Assembly (NCBI RefSeq): GCF_045679555.1
Contig: NC_092091.1
Coordinates: forward strand, 70,074,517 to 70,138,516
Source: Salvelinus alpinus
Lineage: Eukaryota > Chordata > Actinopteri > Salmoniformes > Salmonidae
Length of the DNA: 64,000 bases
Reading direction: 5' to 3'
The stretch's first letter is position 1. Each line of letters starts with the position of its first letter. Below the pieces are notes generated by a model that saw only the letters and a list, made by a program, of their open reading frames with translations, made no database searches and was not told the DNA's origin. The translations under genes and the position numbers were made by a program. Positions 1 through 12,300 of this stretch are shown in pieces.

Positions 1-455
1 ATTTCCTTATAGCTTAGAGGAGCTGTGGTAATCTGTTTTGATTGGCCAGCCATCAAACCACACAGAGGAGCATGCAAAGAGCTGCCTGACTTTCAGCTCA
101 AGCCAAAATATGTCCATGGAGAGTGTTTTTCCCAGTATGCACTACTTTCTACTTTCTGTGTATGCATTTTCTCTCTCTCCTTCTTGCTCTCTCTACATTT
201 AATATTGACAAGAGGTAAGTTGTCTAGAACAATTTGTAATCCTCCCCAATAAAGCTTTTCATAGTGTTTGTACTAGTTGGTTTGATAAGATACTGAAGAC
301 ATACTGAACACATTTGAATGTGTTAACCATTTAATGTGCAGTCAATCAGCGATTGCTTAGTACCCTGTCTCATTGCACACTTGTTTTGTCACATAACACT
401 TTAATTACAGCTTAGTGGGACAGTATGTGGTTTAGTGTACATATGGATCCTTCGT
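1..455 (+). other. Non-coding stretch, nothing recognised
   Basis: Downstream of AIMP1. A 75-codon open frame at 25-252 has no recognisable similarity, and an AATAAA occurs near 246. I see no splice-consistent gene here. Confidence 0.4.
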
Positions 456-977
456 AGGGGCTAGGGATATCAATGTGTCTGGACCATGGCAGGAGTTAAG
501 GATAGAAACGGATCTGGACCATGGCAGGAGTTAGGGAGAGAAACAGGTCTGGGCCATGGCAGGAGTTAGGGAGAGAAATAGGTCTGGGACATGGCAGGAG
601 TTAGGGATAGAAACAGGTCTGGGCCATGGCAGGAGTTAGGGAGAGAAACAGGTCTGGGCCATGGCAGGAGTTAGGGATAGAAACGGATCTGGACCATGGC
701 AGGAGTTAGGGATAGAAACGGATCTGGACCATGGCAGGGGCTAGGGATAGAAATAGGTCTGGGACATGGCAGGAGTTAGGGAGAGAAATGGGTCTGGGCC
801 ATGGCAGGGGCTAGGGATAGAAATGGATCTGGGCCATGGCAGGGACTAGGGATAGAAATGGGTCTGGGCCATGGCAGGGGCTAGGGATAGAAATGGATCT
901 GGGCCATGGCAGGGGCTAGGGATAGAAATGGGTCTGGGCCATGGCAGGGGCTAGGGATAGAAATGGATCTGGGCCAT
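456..977. repeat. 35-bp minisatellite, about 15 units
   Basis: The unit is of the type GGTCTGGGCCATGGCAGG + GGCTAGGGATAGAAATG, with variants (GAGTTAGGGAGAGAAACA) interspersed. The first unit is partial and diverged, and the array stops abruptly at GGGCCAT. Confidence 0.95.
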
Positions 978-2143
978 CTAGGCAGTCCCTCTCATCTCTC
1001 TGTTGATCCATGTGCTGTGCGTGTTCCCTGTTATTTGTCGCTCATAGCAGTGAGACTGTAAGTGCACAAGTATGCTTTGATGGTCTTTGTTTATACATCA
1101 GGCCCCTTTGAATCAGTCGTGTTCCAGACCGCCATTGTTGTTAATGAATTAGTTCAGTGTTACGTTCAGATGAGAATTTCCAAACAAATTATTTTCATGG
1201 TTTTCCTCGCCTTTGTTCCACTTTTAAAAGAGGGCAACGGGGCAAATACCACAATAGTGATCTAAGTTCTGGTATTATTTGTCTACAAAAAGCTTAATCA
1301 AGATTCCACTAGATCACAGTGGAAAATGTGAGAAATTCAACACATTTTTCCTTCGATACAGAAGACGTTTTAATGCTAGCGCTTTCATCAAAAAGAAACC
1401 ATTGAAAATAATGAAGATAGAAATGATGATTGGCCCTCCAAATCCTAGTCGACTCGTCCAAGGTGCAGAGTGACAGCCAAAACATCCCTACTCTGCCCTG
1501 CCAGGTTAGGATAGAAGATACTCAGTTAACACATCCAAAGAGAAATCTATAGCATTTCTAACACAAAGTAGATGTGGAGGAGCCCTCAGAACGGTGTAAA
1601 TTGTGCCGCTCGCAGATTCTAGAACTGTTCATGGACCAAGTCTTTCTTACATTTGCCAAAGAAAAGAGGTTATCGCTTTTTACTACTACAGATGAAAGAG
1701 GAGTATACTCTCCCCTGACAGTTTCAGTTGGCATTTGATCACTCTCCCTGTATAGTTGATTGTTAACATTGTGCGAAGGCAGTTCATTGAATCATGTATA
1801 TTCCAGTCCTATGATCTGGTACAATATTCCATTGCAAACCTGGGTTCAAATAGTATTAAGAAATCTTTCAAATACTTATACTGTGCTCAGTTGAGCTTGT
1901 CTGGCGCAAAGGAACCAATAGACTAGTCCTAAAGGTGCAAACGCAGACCATCTGGCACTCCAGGCAGACTCAATTGAACACTCTTTGAGATCTCTCAAAC
2001 ACAATTTGAACCCTGGTCCACAATCTTCGGTGTCATAGTTAAAACATAGTGGCGTTTAGGGGTTACTACAATCTGGGGCATGTGACACTGTAGTGTGGTT
2101 GTGCGGTGCAACAAGAATGTAGCACGGAGATTATACATTAGGG
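978..2143. other. Intergenic stretch, no gene seen
   Basis: Short open frames at 1062-1265 and 1279-1473 show no recognisable domain. No repeat family was recognised with confidence. Confidence 0.4.
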
Positions 2144-2252
2144 TTGCATCCCAAATGGCACCCTATTCCCTATATAGGGCACCACTTTTGACCACGGGCT
2201 CTAGTCAAAAGTAGTGCACTATGTAGGGAATAGGGTGCCATTTGGGACGCAA
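2144..2252. mobile_element. Foldback MITE (about 47-bp inverted arms)
   Basis: The left arm starts TTGCATCCCAAATGGCACCC and the right arm is its near-perfect reverse complement ending TGCCATTTGGGACGCAA. A short loop separates them. I recognise this palindromic sequence as a high-copy salmonid repeat. Confidence 0.85.
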
Positions 2253-2741
2253 TATAAGTCTGGATGATGTCAGTGTTATACATACTGACAGGGAACACAA
2301 ACGGGCATAGAGTGATTTTCTCACTACATAACACAAGCAAAAGGATAACATGGAATCAAGAGATTATAATTCATTTCAGAAACCAAAACAAGCCATTCAT
2401 CACATTGACACATTATCCAACAGGTCTTGAAGTAATCAGGAACACATGAACTTACATTTGATTTTCTTCACATCACATGACATCAAATCACGCAATATTG
2501 AAAAGGAAATCAACTGAACTGGATGAATCAACACTTTTTAATGACACGATGATTGTCACACCTCAACTCGGCCCAACGAACAGTCCGATGGTGTTGAAAA
2601 AGGAGAGACAGTCCTCTTGCACGTTACCGCTTTTAGGAAGTTTCAGCTTTTAGCCACTGGTTGAGTAACTTGTGCTATCATGGACATGCTAGGTGCTGAC
2701 ATGTTTAAAAAGCTAACTGAAGTGTTCCAGTCATAGCTGTC

Positions 2742-3006
2742 AGGTAGCCTAGCGGTTAAGAGTGTTAGGCCAGTAACCGAAGGGTCGCTAGTTAGAATCC
2801 CTGTGCCGGCAAAGTGGAAAAATGTGACGTGCTGCCCTTGAGCATGGCAGTAAACCCCCAACAACTGCTCCCCGGGCACGGAGGATGTGGATGTCAATTA
2901 AGGCAGCCCCCCGCACCTCTCTGATTCAGAGGGGTTGGGTTAAACGCGTATGACACATTTCGGTTGAATGCATTCAGTTGAACAACTGACTAGGTATCCC
3001 CTTTCC
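2742..3006 (+). mobile_element. tRNA-derived SINE (salmonid type), plus orientation
   Basis: The head GTAGCCTAGCGGTTAAGAG resembles a tRNA 5' half with A box, followed by a B-box-like GTTAGAATCCC. The body includes CCCTTGAGCATGGCAG and the typical 3' end GCATTCAGTTGAACAACTGA then CTAGGTATCCC. A minisatellite begins directly at its 3' end. Confidence 0.8.
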
Positions 3007-3300
3007 CATCATAGTTGTCATCATAGCCGCCATCAAAGCCGTCCTCATAGCCATCATCATAACCGTCATCAAAGATGTCATCATAGCCGCCATCATAACC
3101 ATCATAAAAGCTGTCATCATAACCATCATAAAAGCCGCCATCAAAGCCGTCCTCATAGCCATCATCATAACCGTCATCAAAGCCGTCCTCATAGCCATCA
3201 TCATAACCGTCATCATAGCCGCCATCATAGCCATCATCATAACCGTCATCATAGCTGTCATCAAAGCCGTCCTCATAGCTGTCATCATAGCCGTCAGACA
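3007..3300. repeat. CATCAT-type minisatellite (12/36-nt periodicity)
   Basis: Imperfect repeats of GCC(G)-TCATCATA and AGCCGTCCTCATAGCCATCA. Because units are multiples of 3, several frames stay open, including a minus-strand Asp/Gly/Tyr-rich frame at 3301-2990. I regard these frames as by-products of the repeat. Confidence 0.9.
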
Positions 3301-3668
3301 TATAGTAAGTGGAGGAATTAGATAGGAATGGTTCACTGTCTCCATCACCAAGTAAGTTGAGGGTTCAAGTACAGGATGACTTTCTGTAGGAGCAAGGACT
3401 GGGTGGAGATGGATAACTATTCAGCAGCTTTAATGGTCAAACCACATTGAACACCATCAGCCACCGGAACTAGAACTGTCTCACTTCCTGTGTCAATAAA
3501 GCTTAACCCTACACAATTAAAGCATTTGCCAATAGGAAAACAGAGAATTAGTTACCAGGTAAACATAGTTATTTAGTGTAACACAAATTCACAACATATC
3601 AGCAATGAGTATAACTGCCAGAAAAATGAAATAATTACTCAGGAAATAATCCTACAACAGCAACACTG
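3301..3668. other. Intergenic stretch, nothing recognised
   Basis: No coding, RNA or repeat signal that I could support. Confidence 0.35.
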
Positions 3669-3774
3669 CTCTCCAATACTCTCAAAATCTTTCCAATACT
3701 CTCGAAAGCTCTCCAATACTCTCGAAAGCTCTCCAATACTCTCGAAAGCTCTCCAATACTCTCGAAAGCTCTCC
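3669..3774. repeat. 20-bp minisatellite, about 5 units
   Basis: Unit CTCTCCAATACTCTCGAAAG, the last copies perfect and the first diverged. Confidence 0.93.
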
Positions 3775-5068
3775 CCTTCTTCTCTTCGTAACTACTGATA
3801 TATGAACAGGTTTTTCCCACCACCTATCAAGTCCTTTCAGATCTGTTGCTTTGAGTGAAATGTTGCGGGTGAGACGTGAGATGTTTTTGAGGGTATTGGA
3901 AACAAAATTGTAGAAGGATGGTTTTGACTTCTGAGATACTGTCAGATTTCCACCATTTTATTTACGCATATCCTTTCCAAAAAAACTATTATCTTTCTCA
4001 TTCACTCATGACCAACTGATGAGATGTGTCCCATGTCTCAACATTACCCCAGTGGTCTTGGGACACTCATCTAAGTCTAAATGCCCATTCCTACAGGAGA
4101 ATGAGGGTCATGTTCATTCGGGCAAGTCCATGTAGTCTGTTTCAGTCCGGTTACTATCCAAAATATATTATTTCACAATATGCATCACATCAGATATGCG
4201 AATGACGTCCACACACTAAACAGAGCATCGTATAATAATGAAAACTACAAATGTGGTCGACTATGAACAGTACAACCCAGAAATACACTGAAGCTGCCAA
4301 TGGGCTAGATCTCAAAGGAGGGCAGAGGGAATGGGACATTAAACACAAGGCTATGCTACACTCGGCTTCTTCAGTCTAACTACAGATGTTCAGGCTGTGT
4401 GTACATGGACTTGATTACTATCGACGCAAGAGAATAGACCGGCAATGAGGACGTATGAATCAGCCCTGCTAGAACCAGGACCCAGACCATTCTAGAACCA
4501 GGACCCAGACTGGTATGGTTCCTGGCTGAGGAACCCAGTGCACTCTGGTGTGTCAGAGAGCTAGAACTTTTGATCCAGTCGTTGTTCTGATTGCCTGAGA
4601 TTATACTAAGAGATCCTTGATTCAGGTGTTGGGTCAGTTAGAAATCAAATGATTTTCCTTTGCTGTCGTGGAATGTGTGTGTTGTAATGGTAGGAGACGG
4701 TCTTTCCTGAGGGAAACTCTGTACATGTTCTGGATATGGCTGGATGCTAATACCAGGCAAACTACACTGGTACCAGGAGCCTTCTTTTCAGAACATGTCA
4801 TCAATATAAAAATGATCCAGTGCTGTGTTTATAATGGGTAACATGTGATTCTGTTAACCATTAGATTCCTTCAAATAAACCGAGGCAATACAAGTGCAAG
4901 TCATATCATGGGACATGACCTTAGCTGTAGCATATGAAGGGGTACCACTGAAAGAGATGTGTTCAGATTGGTTTGATCCAAAAGCACAGAGGGAAAAAAT
5001 CTAACGGGAGGAACAGAATTAAACAACACAGGATACTTTGACCCTGAAAAACTGGGCTGAGCAACAGC
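3775..5068. other. Intergenic stretch, no gene seen
   Basis: Contains only a two-copy 23-bp repeat near 4469-4514 (TAGAACCAGGACCCAGAC core). No open frame of note on either strand. Confidence 0.4.
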
Positions 5069-5557
5069 CTTGAAGAGCGGGCTAATGACTGAACCTTGAA
5101 GAGCGGGCTAATGACTGAACCTTAAAGAGCGGGCTAATGACTGAACCTTAAAGAGCGGGCTAATGACTGAACCTTAAAGAGCGGGCTAATGACTGAACCT
5201 TAAAGAGCGGGCTAATGACTGAACCTTAAAGAGCGGGCTAATGACTGAACCTTGAAGAGCAGGCTAATGACTGAACCTTAAAGAGCAGGCCAATGACTGA
5301 ACCTTGAAGAGCAGGCTAATGACTGAACCTTAAAGAGCAGGCCAATGACTGAACCTTGAAGAGCAGGCTAATGACTGAACCTTGAAGAGCAGGCTAATGA
5401 CTGAACCTTGAAGAGCAGGCCAATGACTGAACCTTGAAGAGCAGGCTAATGACTGAACCTTAAAGAGCAGGCCAATGACTGAACCTTGAAGAGCAGGCCA
5501 ATGACTGAACCTTGAAGAGCAGGCTAATGACTGAACCTTGAAGAGCAGGCTAATGAC
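5069..5557. repeat. 26-bp minisatellite, about 19 units
   Basis: The unit is GAACCTTGAAGAGCAGG + CTAATGACT, with TTAAAGAGCGGG variants clustered in the left half and TTGAAGAGCAGG variants in the right half. Confidence 0.95.
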
Positions 5558-5984
5558 TGTGAGAACAGGAATGGTGGTAGAAGGACTGAGTACTGGGGCA
5601 ATTCCACTTTGTGACAGCACAAACAGTCATTCTGTTACCAAACTTAGCATCTCAGCATCATTCTGTTACCATGGAATTGCCCACTATCCAAAAGCCCTGC
5701 TGCGTAGCATCTGTGAAATTGATCCGTCTGTTTGTTGGCTTTGCAGAATGACATCCCCATTTCTTACCTTCGGCTCATAACGAACCAGAGAAATCAAAGC
5801 ACTAACCAAACTAATAAATCACAAAAGTGACTTGCAGGATGAGTTAAGAATGCTAGAGAGCATTATCAAGGATTTCTAGGATGCAAACACACTTGTATAG
5901 TCTTGTACGACAGACGTCAGGCTTTATAAAGAAGAACCAAACAAGAGATCAACTGCAATGAGTTTAAGACCAACTGATAACCTT
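5558..5984. other. AIMP1 3'-flanking sequence
   Basis: Between the 26-bp array and the AIMP1 poly(A) signal. No gene or repeat recognised; an 80-codon frame at 5538-5780 has no similarity I know. Confidence 0.35.
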
Positions 5985-5990
5985 TTTATT
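5985..5990 (-). terminator. aimp1: AIMP1 polyadenylation signal AATAAA
   Basis: TTTATT on the plus strand reads AATAAA on the minus strand, 214 nt past the AIMP1 stop codon. No other good hexamer is closer, so this is the probable 3' end signal. Confidence 0.6.
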
Positions 5991-6203
5991 GAACATCTTC
6001 AAAACACTTCATTTTGCTCCGTCGACATCATCACCATCACCCTCAGCACCATGGATGAGTAGCAGTTCCACAGGCTGAACAAGGACCTTCGCTAGTTCCA
6101 CCTATAGAAATAAAATGACTGGAGCGGTCATTCACACGTTTCCCAATCCCACTATTTCCCACCATTCTAGTTCTACGGCTCCGTCCTCTGCATTCGTCTT
6201 CCT

Positions 6204-6370
6204 TTATTTGATGCCGCTGTTGCTCATGGTCTGAGCTTTGCATACTCCCTTGCCGGCGATCTCGAAGGGGGCTCCCTTGTAGTTGGCCACACACTGGCCG
6301 TCTGTCTTCAGGTCCGGCTGCACCGCCTCCCACACCTTCTTCTTGGGGTTCAGCTCCTTGTCTGGCTCAC
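6204..6370 (-). CDS. aimp1: AIMP1 terminal coding exon
   Basis: The exon starts at 6370 after a TTTCCAG acceptor and ends at the TAA stop (6206-6204). It encodes [38 protein letters not shown] and the C-terminus [10 protein letters not shown], the conserved end of the EMAP-II domain. The 3'UTR continues to about 5965. Confidence 0.97.
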
Positions 6371-9300
6371 CTGGAAACATAGGAGAGAAACTAGATGACA
6401 GCTCCGACAGTTATGATGACCCACGTACCTTGTATGGAGCAATGCAGTGGTGTTTTGCACTAGATTTTTGAAGGGGCCATATTGAATATCTCATTGTGCA
6501 TCGCTTGTATCTTTGTATGAATAACATTGGAGGGGGAACATGCCTCCATTTCGATGACATGATGCCTCTAGGGGCAACCACAGTAGATGATGGTGGCAAC
6601 ACTTTATCTGCCTTGCTAGCTGTTCTGTAGCCTTGTGCTAGACCATTGGTTTGTGCTGCTGGAGTACTTCCTTGGCGTAGTGTCGATTTTGAAACGTAAA
6701 AAAAGCTGAACCAGAAGTTTTACAGAAGCTTTTACTCTTTTAGCGCTAATTCAAAACGTATACAACATCCATGTTTGTCGGCAACTAATGGAGTTAGGGA
6801 GTTCTTCATTACCTCAGCATTGTGTTATTGGCAGTGTTTGGATATAACTTGGCATCTGTATGGATTCATAACTGGCACTCCACATTGGATTCATAACGTG
6901 CTTCTGTTGGGGTGTGATCTTTTCCTACTCCTCATCACAAACATCCTGGAAGACGTGTGAAGGAATTTTTTTGTTGAATTTTCCCAGCTTTGACACACTC
7001 TAGTTTGAACAGGAACCCGGATGCTCATTAGGGCTGGTGAATGTGTGAGCAATTACTGTTATCTATCCACACCAAGACCAATGCTGGACTGACTTACTGA
7101 CTTGGTGCTACTAGCTAGCACAGAAATGTCACTATAAAATAGGAGTGCACAATTCTGGAAAGTTCATAGGAGAATCTCAAATTTTGCTAACAGTACAACT
7201 CCCTAAAATCTGGAATCCTGCGGGACCAAAGCTGACATCAAAATAAGAGAGAAGGAATGTCAAAAAGAGGGAATAATAGGCCATCATCCCTCAATGTCAA
7301 CAACATCTTGTTGGAAAAGTGTTGGCCACCACCGCCCCGGCTATGTTTTTTAACGACCCAGAGGTGTGTACAGAACAGCTAGAAACCGACGAGACCGCCA
7401 TAGCACCCCCGCCTCCTCCTTCCTTCTCTCCTCTCTTCCATTCCGTGGTCGTTCTCTGTGTGCGTAGAGTCGTAAAAAACACATTTTTTTGGCCGCTGGG
7501 AATTGAATGACCGCCCTAGTGGGATCGCTCGTTAAACAAACAGCTTGAGGAGGGGCCGGTGAGAGGAGATGAAAGGAGAACCCAGGCTGATGTCAGCGGG
7601 CTCCAGTCCTGACGGGGCGTCTGTGATGGAAAATCTCTCGTCATGTTCCACCTCTCTCTCTCCCCACAACTCACTCCCCAACTCCCAGTTCAGGTACTAT
7701 TCCCTACCAACAACTGCACGACTCAACCCCCCCCAAAACAATTTGTTTTGCCAGCCCCACAACCATATTTTTGTATTAGCTCCAGGACAAAAACACATCT
7801 AAAAATCAGTCACATTGATGGTGGTGGGTTTCCACCTTCAACGTCAGGTGAGACATGAGGCTGGATATTCTATGACACGGAAGGCTTATTCTGGGGGACC
7901 AAAGCTGACATCAAAATAAGAGAGAGGGAATGAACCTAAAACCAAGTCCATCATCCTTTAACCCTCACTGTAAACAACATCCGGTTTGGAAAAGCGTTTG
8001 CCATCACCGCCGCGGCTACGTTTTTTAAACAACCCAGACATGTGTACAGAACAGCTAGAAACCGATGAGACCGCCTTAGCACCCCTGCCCATCTCCTCCT
8101 CCTCCCTCCATCGCCCTCTCCTCTCTGCCATCCTGTGGTCCTTCTCTGTGCGACCAACCTGAATGTGGCTCTAATTGACGTGCGTAGTCGTAAAACAAGT
8201 ATTTTTGGCCGAGGGGGATCCCTCGTTAAACAAACAGCTTGAGGAAGGGCCGCTATGAGAGGAGAAGAGGAAGGAGAGAGGAGAGGGAAGGAGAAGAGGG
8301 AAGGATAAGAAAAAGGAGCAGAATAGAAAGGAGAGGGGAGATGGAAGGAGAAGAGAGAGGAGAGGGAAGGAGAAGAGGAAGGAGCAGAATAGAAAGGAGA
8401 GAGGAGAGGGAAGGAGAAGAAAAAGGAGCAGAATAGAAAGGAGAGGGGAGAGGAGAATAGAGAGGAGAGGGAAGGAGAAGAGGAAGGAGCAGGAGCAGAA
8501 TAGAAAGGAGAGGGGAGATGGAAGGAGAAGAGAGGAGAGGGAAGGAGAAGAAGAAGGAGCAGAATAGAAAGGAGAGGGGAGAGGAGAATAGAGAGGAGAG
8601 GGAAGGAGAAGAGGAAGGAGCAGGATAGAAAGGAGAGGGAAGGAGAAGAGGAAGGAGCAGAATAGAAAGGAGAGGGGAGATGGAAGGAGAAGAGAGGAGA
8701 GGGAAGGAGAAGAGGAAGGAGCAGAATAGAAAGGAGAGGGGAGATGGAAGGAGAAGAGAGGAGAGGGAAGGAGAAGAGGAAGGAGCAGAATAGAAAGGAG
8801 AGGGGAGAGGAGAATAGAGAGGAGAGGGAAGGAGAAGAGGAAGGAGCAGAATAGAAAGGAGAGGGGAGAGGAGAATAGAAAGGGGACGGGAGAGGGAAGG
8901 AGAAGAGAGGAGGAGAGAGAAGATGAAAGGGTGTCTGTGTGATGGACACTCCATCGTCCCTATTCTCCCTTTCTATCGCCACAGCCTCTCTATCTCAGGG
9001 AAACTCCCAGTTCAGTTATTTTTCCCTACCAACAACCGCACAACCACTCTCCTCACCCCCCCCCCCCAAATTGTTTTGTTTTGCCAGCCCCACAACCATA
9101 TTTTCTTATTAGCTCCTGACGGGAACAAATCTAAAATCACAGTCACATTGATGATGGTGGGTTTTCCCCTTCAACGTCCGGCGAGGCATGAGGTTGGACA
9201 TTTTATGACGTTCAGGCAGGCTTTCCTCTAGTTCGGGTTTCTGTTCATTTCCCAGGCATGACATTGAACATGGAGTATGGTTAAAAGGCACTGGGATAGT

Positions 9301-12300
9301 GTATAGTCACTCTGTTAAAGATGATGAGTTCCATAAGCTGTGTTTTGTTGGGTGATTTGGTATAAAGAGCGCTTTAATTCTCTACATCTGAATCAAACCA
9401 GTCCTAGGTCCTTGAACAAGGCATTTAGGGTCTTTCAAATACTCTCCCACCTCCTAAACTCCCTTCTCTTGGTTGTGGATTCAGATGTATTAGGATCCCC
9501 ATTAGCCGACATCAATGGCGGCAGCTAGTCTTACTGTGGTCCGACATAACGAAAAAGACTATATACTTTACATTTAATTGTGAGATTGTGGGAAAAGAGG
9601 ACCTGACTTACACTTTAGTCAGAGGGAGTTGATTTGCGTGTCTATTCCGTTAACAGTCACAGTCCATTTAGCTCCAACCACTAAAGAGAACAGAGGAGTA
9701 AACGCTGCAATAGGAAAACTCTGTGGGGTCTTGAGAAGGCTTTGTGATTCCTCTCTTCAAAGATAAAGCCTTTGTTACCCGTGGAAAGATGGCAAGAGGA
9801 CAGTTGGTTCTTCACATGTCATTTCATGTACAAATGTAAAGGCAATAAGGCCAACCACGTTATTTTGCTCAGGGCAATGCATTCAGTCATTTTCCTCTTG
9901 GTTGGAATCTATTGATGTTCTCTGGTGTTGGGTCATCTGAAGTGGCTTGTTGGTAATAAATAATTCATGACTCGAGCACACTGGCTGTGTCCCATTCCAC
10001 CAGATGCAGCTGAAGCTAACGTGGTGTTCCACCATCATACCACACTCATTGTATGCTACTTTCATTTTAACCAGTGGAATGGCAAACATCAAGCCTTCAA
10101 CTACTTTACCACATTTAATTCAGTTACCCAAGTGACATGGTCTGGATTTGAACCAACTAGATGAACTAACCAATAATTGGTCGACAAACTACTTATACCG
10201 AACAAAAATATAAAAACTCACCATGCAACAATTTCAACTATTTTACTGAGTTAGAGTTAATATAAGGACATCAATCAAATAAAATGAATTCATTAGGCCC
10301 TAATTTATGGATTTCACAGCCATGCCCAGACCCAGCCAATCAGAATGAATTTTCCCCATAAAAACGGCTTTATTACAGACAGAAAAACCCCTCAGTTCAT
10401 CAGCGGTCAGGGTGGCTGGCCTCAGACGATCCTGCAGGTGAAGAAGCCAGATTTTGAGGTCCTGGGCTGGCGTGGTTACACGTGGTCTGCGGTTGTGAGA
10501 CTGGTTGGACATACTGACAAATTCTCAAAAATAACGTTGGAGGCGGCTTATGGTAGAGAAATTAACATTAAACGCTCTGGCAACAGCTCTGGTGGACATT
10601 CATGCACTCAGAATGCCAATTGCTCGCTCCCTCAAAACTTGAGACATCTGTGGCATTCTGTTGTGTGCCAAAACTGACATTTTAGAGCTGCCTTTTATCG
10701 TCCCCAGCCTAAGGTGCACACCTGTGTAATGATCATGCTGTTTAATCAGCTTCTTGATATGCCACACCTGTCAGGTGGATGGATTATCTTGGCAAAGGAG
10801 AACTGCTCACTAATGTAAACAAATTTGAGCACAAAATTGGAGAGAAATAAGCTTTTTGTACATATGGAACATTCTGGGATCTTTTATTTCAGCTCATGAA
10901 ACCATCACTTTACATGTTGCGTTTATATTTTTGTTCAGTTTATAAACCTTTGACAACCCCCCTTTATAAAGATATATGTGAAGTGTTATCGAGGTTAGGA
11001 TACCCTGTGAAAGTGACGGCTACTTCCGCTTTACTTCCATTTCCCATGCTTTTTTAAATGGCCGTTGCGATTCTATCATCAAATTCATGAAAACGCAGTC
11101 ATTTAAGATAGATATCAAATATGGTTTTGAGGATGAATGTACTTCTACCAGATGCCCTTTAGGAAGTTTTTGTGCTTGAAGACCATCACGTTATGTTTTT
11201 GCACATTGAAGATCATAAAAGAAAACTCCAAAAGTTGAAAAACTACAAGGCTGTGGGGGCAGTCACTTCCTGGTTACAGCTTATTAGCTTAAAAGCAGGT
11301 CTAGAGTCAAAAGCAGGTTGAGCTGTAGAGGGTATGATAAAGTAGCCTGGCTAAACGAGACTGAACACTGTGCTCCCCATTGAGTGCAGCATTCAGTCTA
11401 GTTTAACCAGGCTGATGAAGTAGACCCTAGAGGTCAGGGCCCATATTCACAAAGCCTCTCAGAAAAGGAGTGCTGATCTAGGACCTGTCCATACAATCTT
11501 CTTCATTATGATCTACAAGGCAAACTGATCCTAGATCAGCACTCCTACTCTGAGACTCTTTGTGGATACGGGCCAAGATGGTCAGGGGTGTTACAGTACC
11601 TGGGAAGCCCTGGAAGATGACTCTGTCCCCGGGCACGGCACCGCTGGGAGGGTCTAGAATCTCCACCTTGTCTGGGGAGCTGGCACACATCACCATGGCC
11701 TGGGACACCACGCCTCTCATCTTAGCTGGCTTCAGGTTGCACAGCAGCACCGCCATGCGATTCTGCATCTGGGGGGGTGGGGGTAATAAGAGAAAGGGAA
11801 AAGGTTTACAACTATACTGAGATAGAGATATTAAATACATATATTTAACATTCTTCTGACGGACAAGAGGAAAAAGTATTGAAATAAAGAATACATGTTT
11901 TACTAGTAGAGAGAGATTAGGGAGCGCTGCTTTGACTCTGTACAAACCACACAGGGCATCTTACAGTGCTGTCTTCAGAATGAATGGCCTACTTTATGAC
12001 TTGAATGGTTGAGAAGAGAAAACACCAATTGGTGTGGTCTCCACTCTCGATCTCTTTGCAGTACTGTGGTTTTCAGAATCCTATTCACACAATTCCCCCA
12101 TGTCCAATCTTGTCATGTAAAATGACTGCCTCCGGCGGCATATGGTGTGTGTGTATGGTGTGCCTTATTTCAGAAACCAAGAAGAGCGAGAGAAAACAAC
12201 ATTATTCTTTCATGTCTGTGGAGTGACCTCGGAGGTTTACCCAAACTCTGAGAAGGCCAGAAGCCATTTCCATCAAAAGAGAAGAGGATGGAGAGAATAC

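Larger units (their letters stand above)
6371..11599 (-). other. aimp1: AIMP1 intron 5
   Basis: The 5.2-kb intron between coding exons 5 and 6. It contains the 673-bp tandem duplication, the purine-rich array, a fragment of a common salmonid repeat at 9484-9570 (TTAGGATCCCCATTAGC core), a Tc1-type MITE and foldback elements, each listed separately. The remainder (6371-7221, 9571-10197) shows nothing I can name. Confidence 0.8.

Noticed and set aside
2990-3301. Asp/Gly/Tyr-repeat protein on the minus strand, with a His/Ser-rich frame on the plus strand.
   Set aside because: All frames arise from a trinucleotide-based minisatellite attached to a SINE tail; no gene context.
6043-6333. 96-codon minus-strand frame over the AIMP1 last exon.
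   Set aside because: Out of frame with the conserved EMAP-II C-terminus that joins exon 5 correctly; a shadow frame.
7951-8982. Minus-strand open frame of 343 codons, Ser/Pro/Leu-rich (and an overlapping 233-codon frame).
   Set aside because: It is the complement of the purine-rich minisatellite; two frames show the same periodic low-complexity sequence and there is no domain or splice support.
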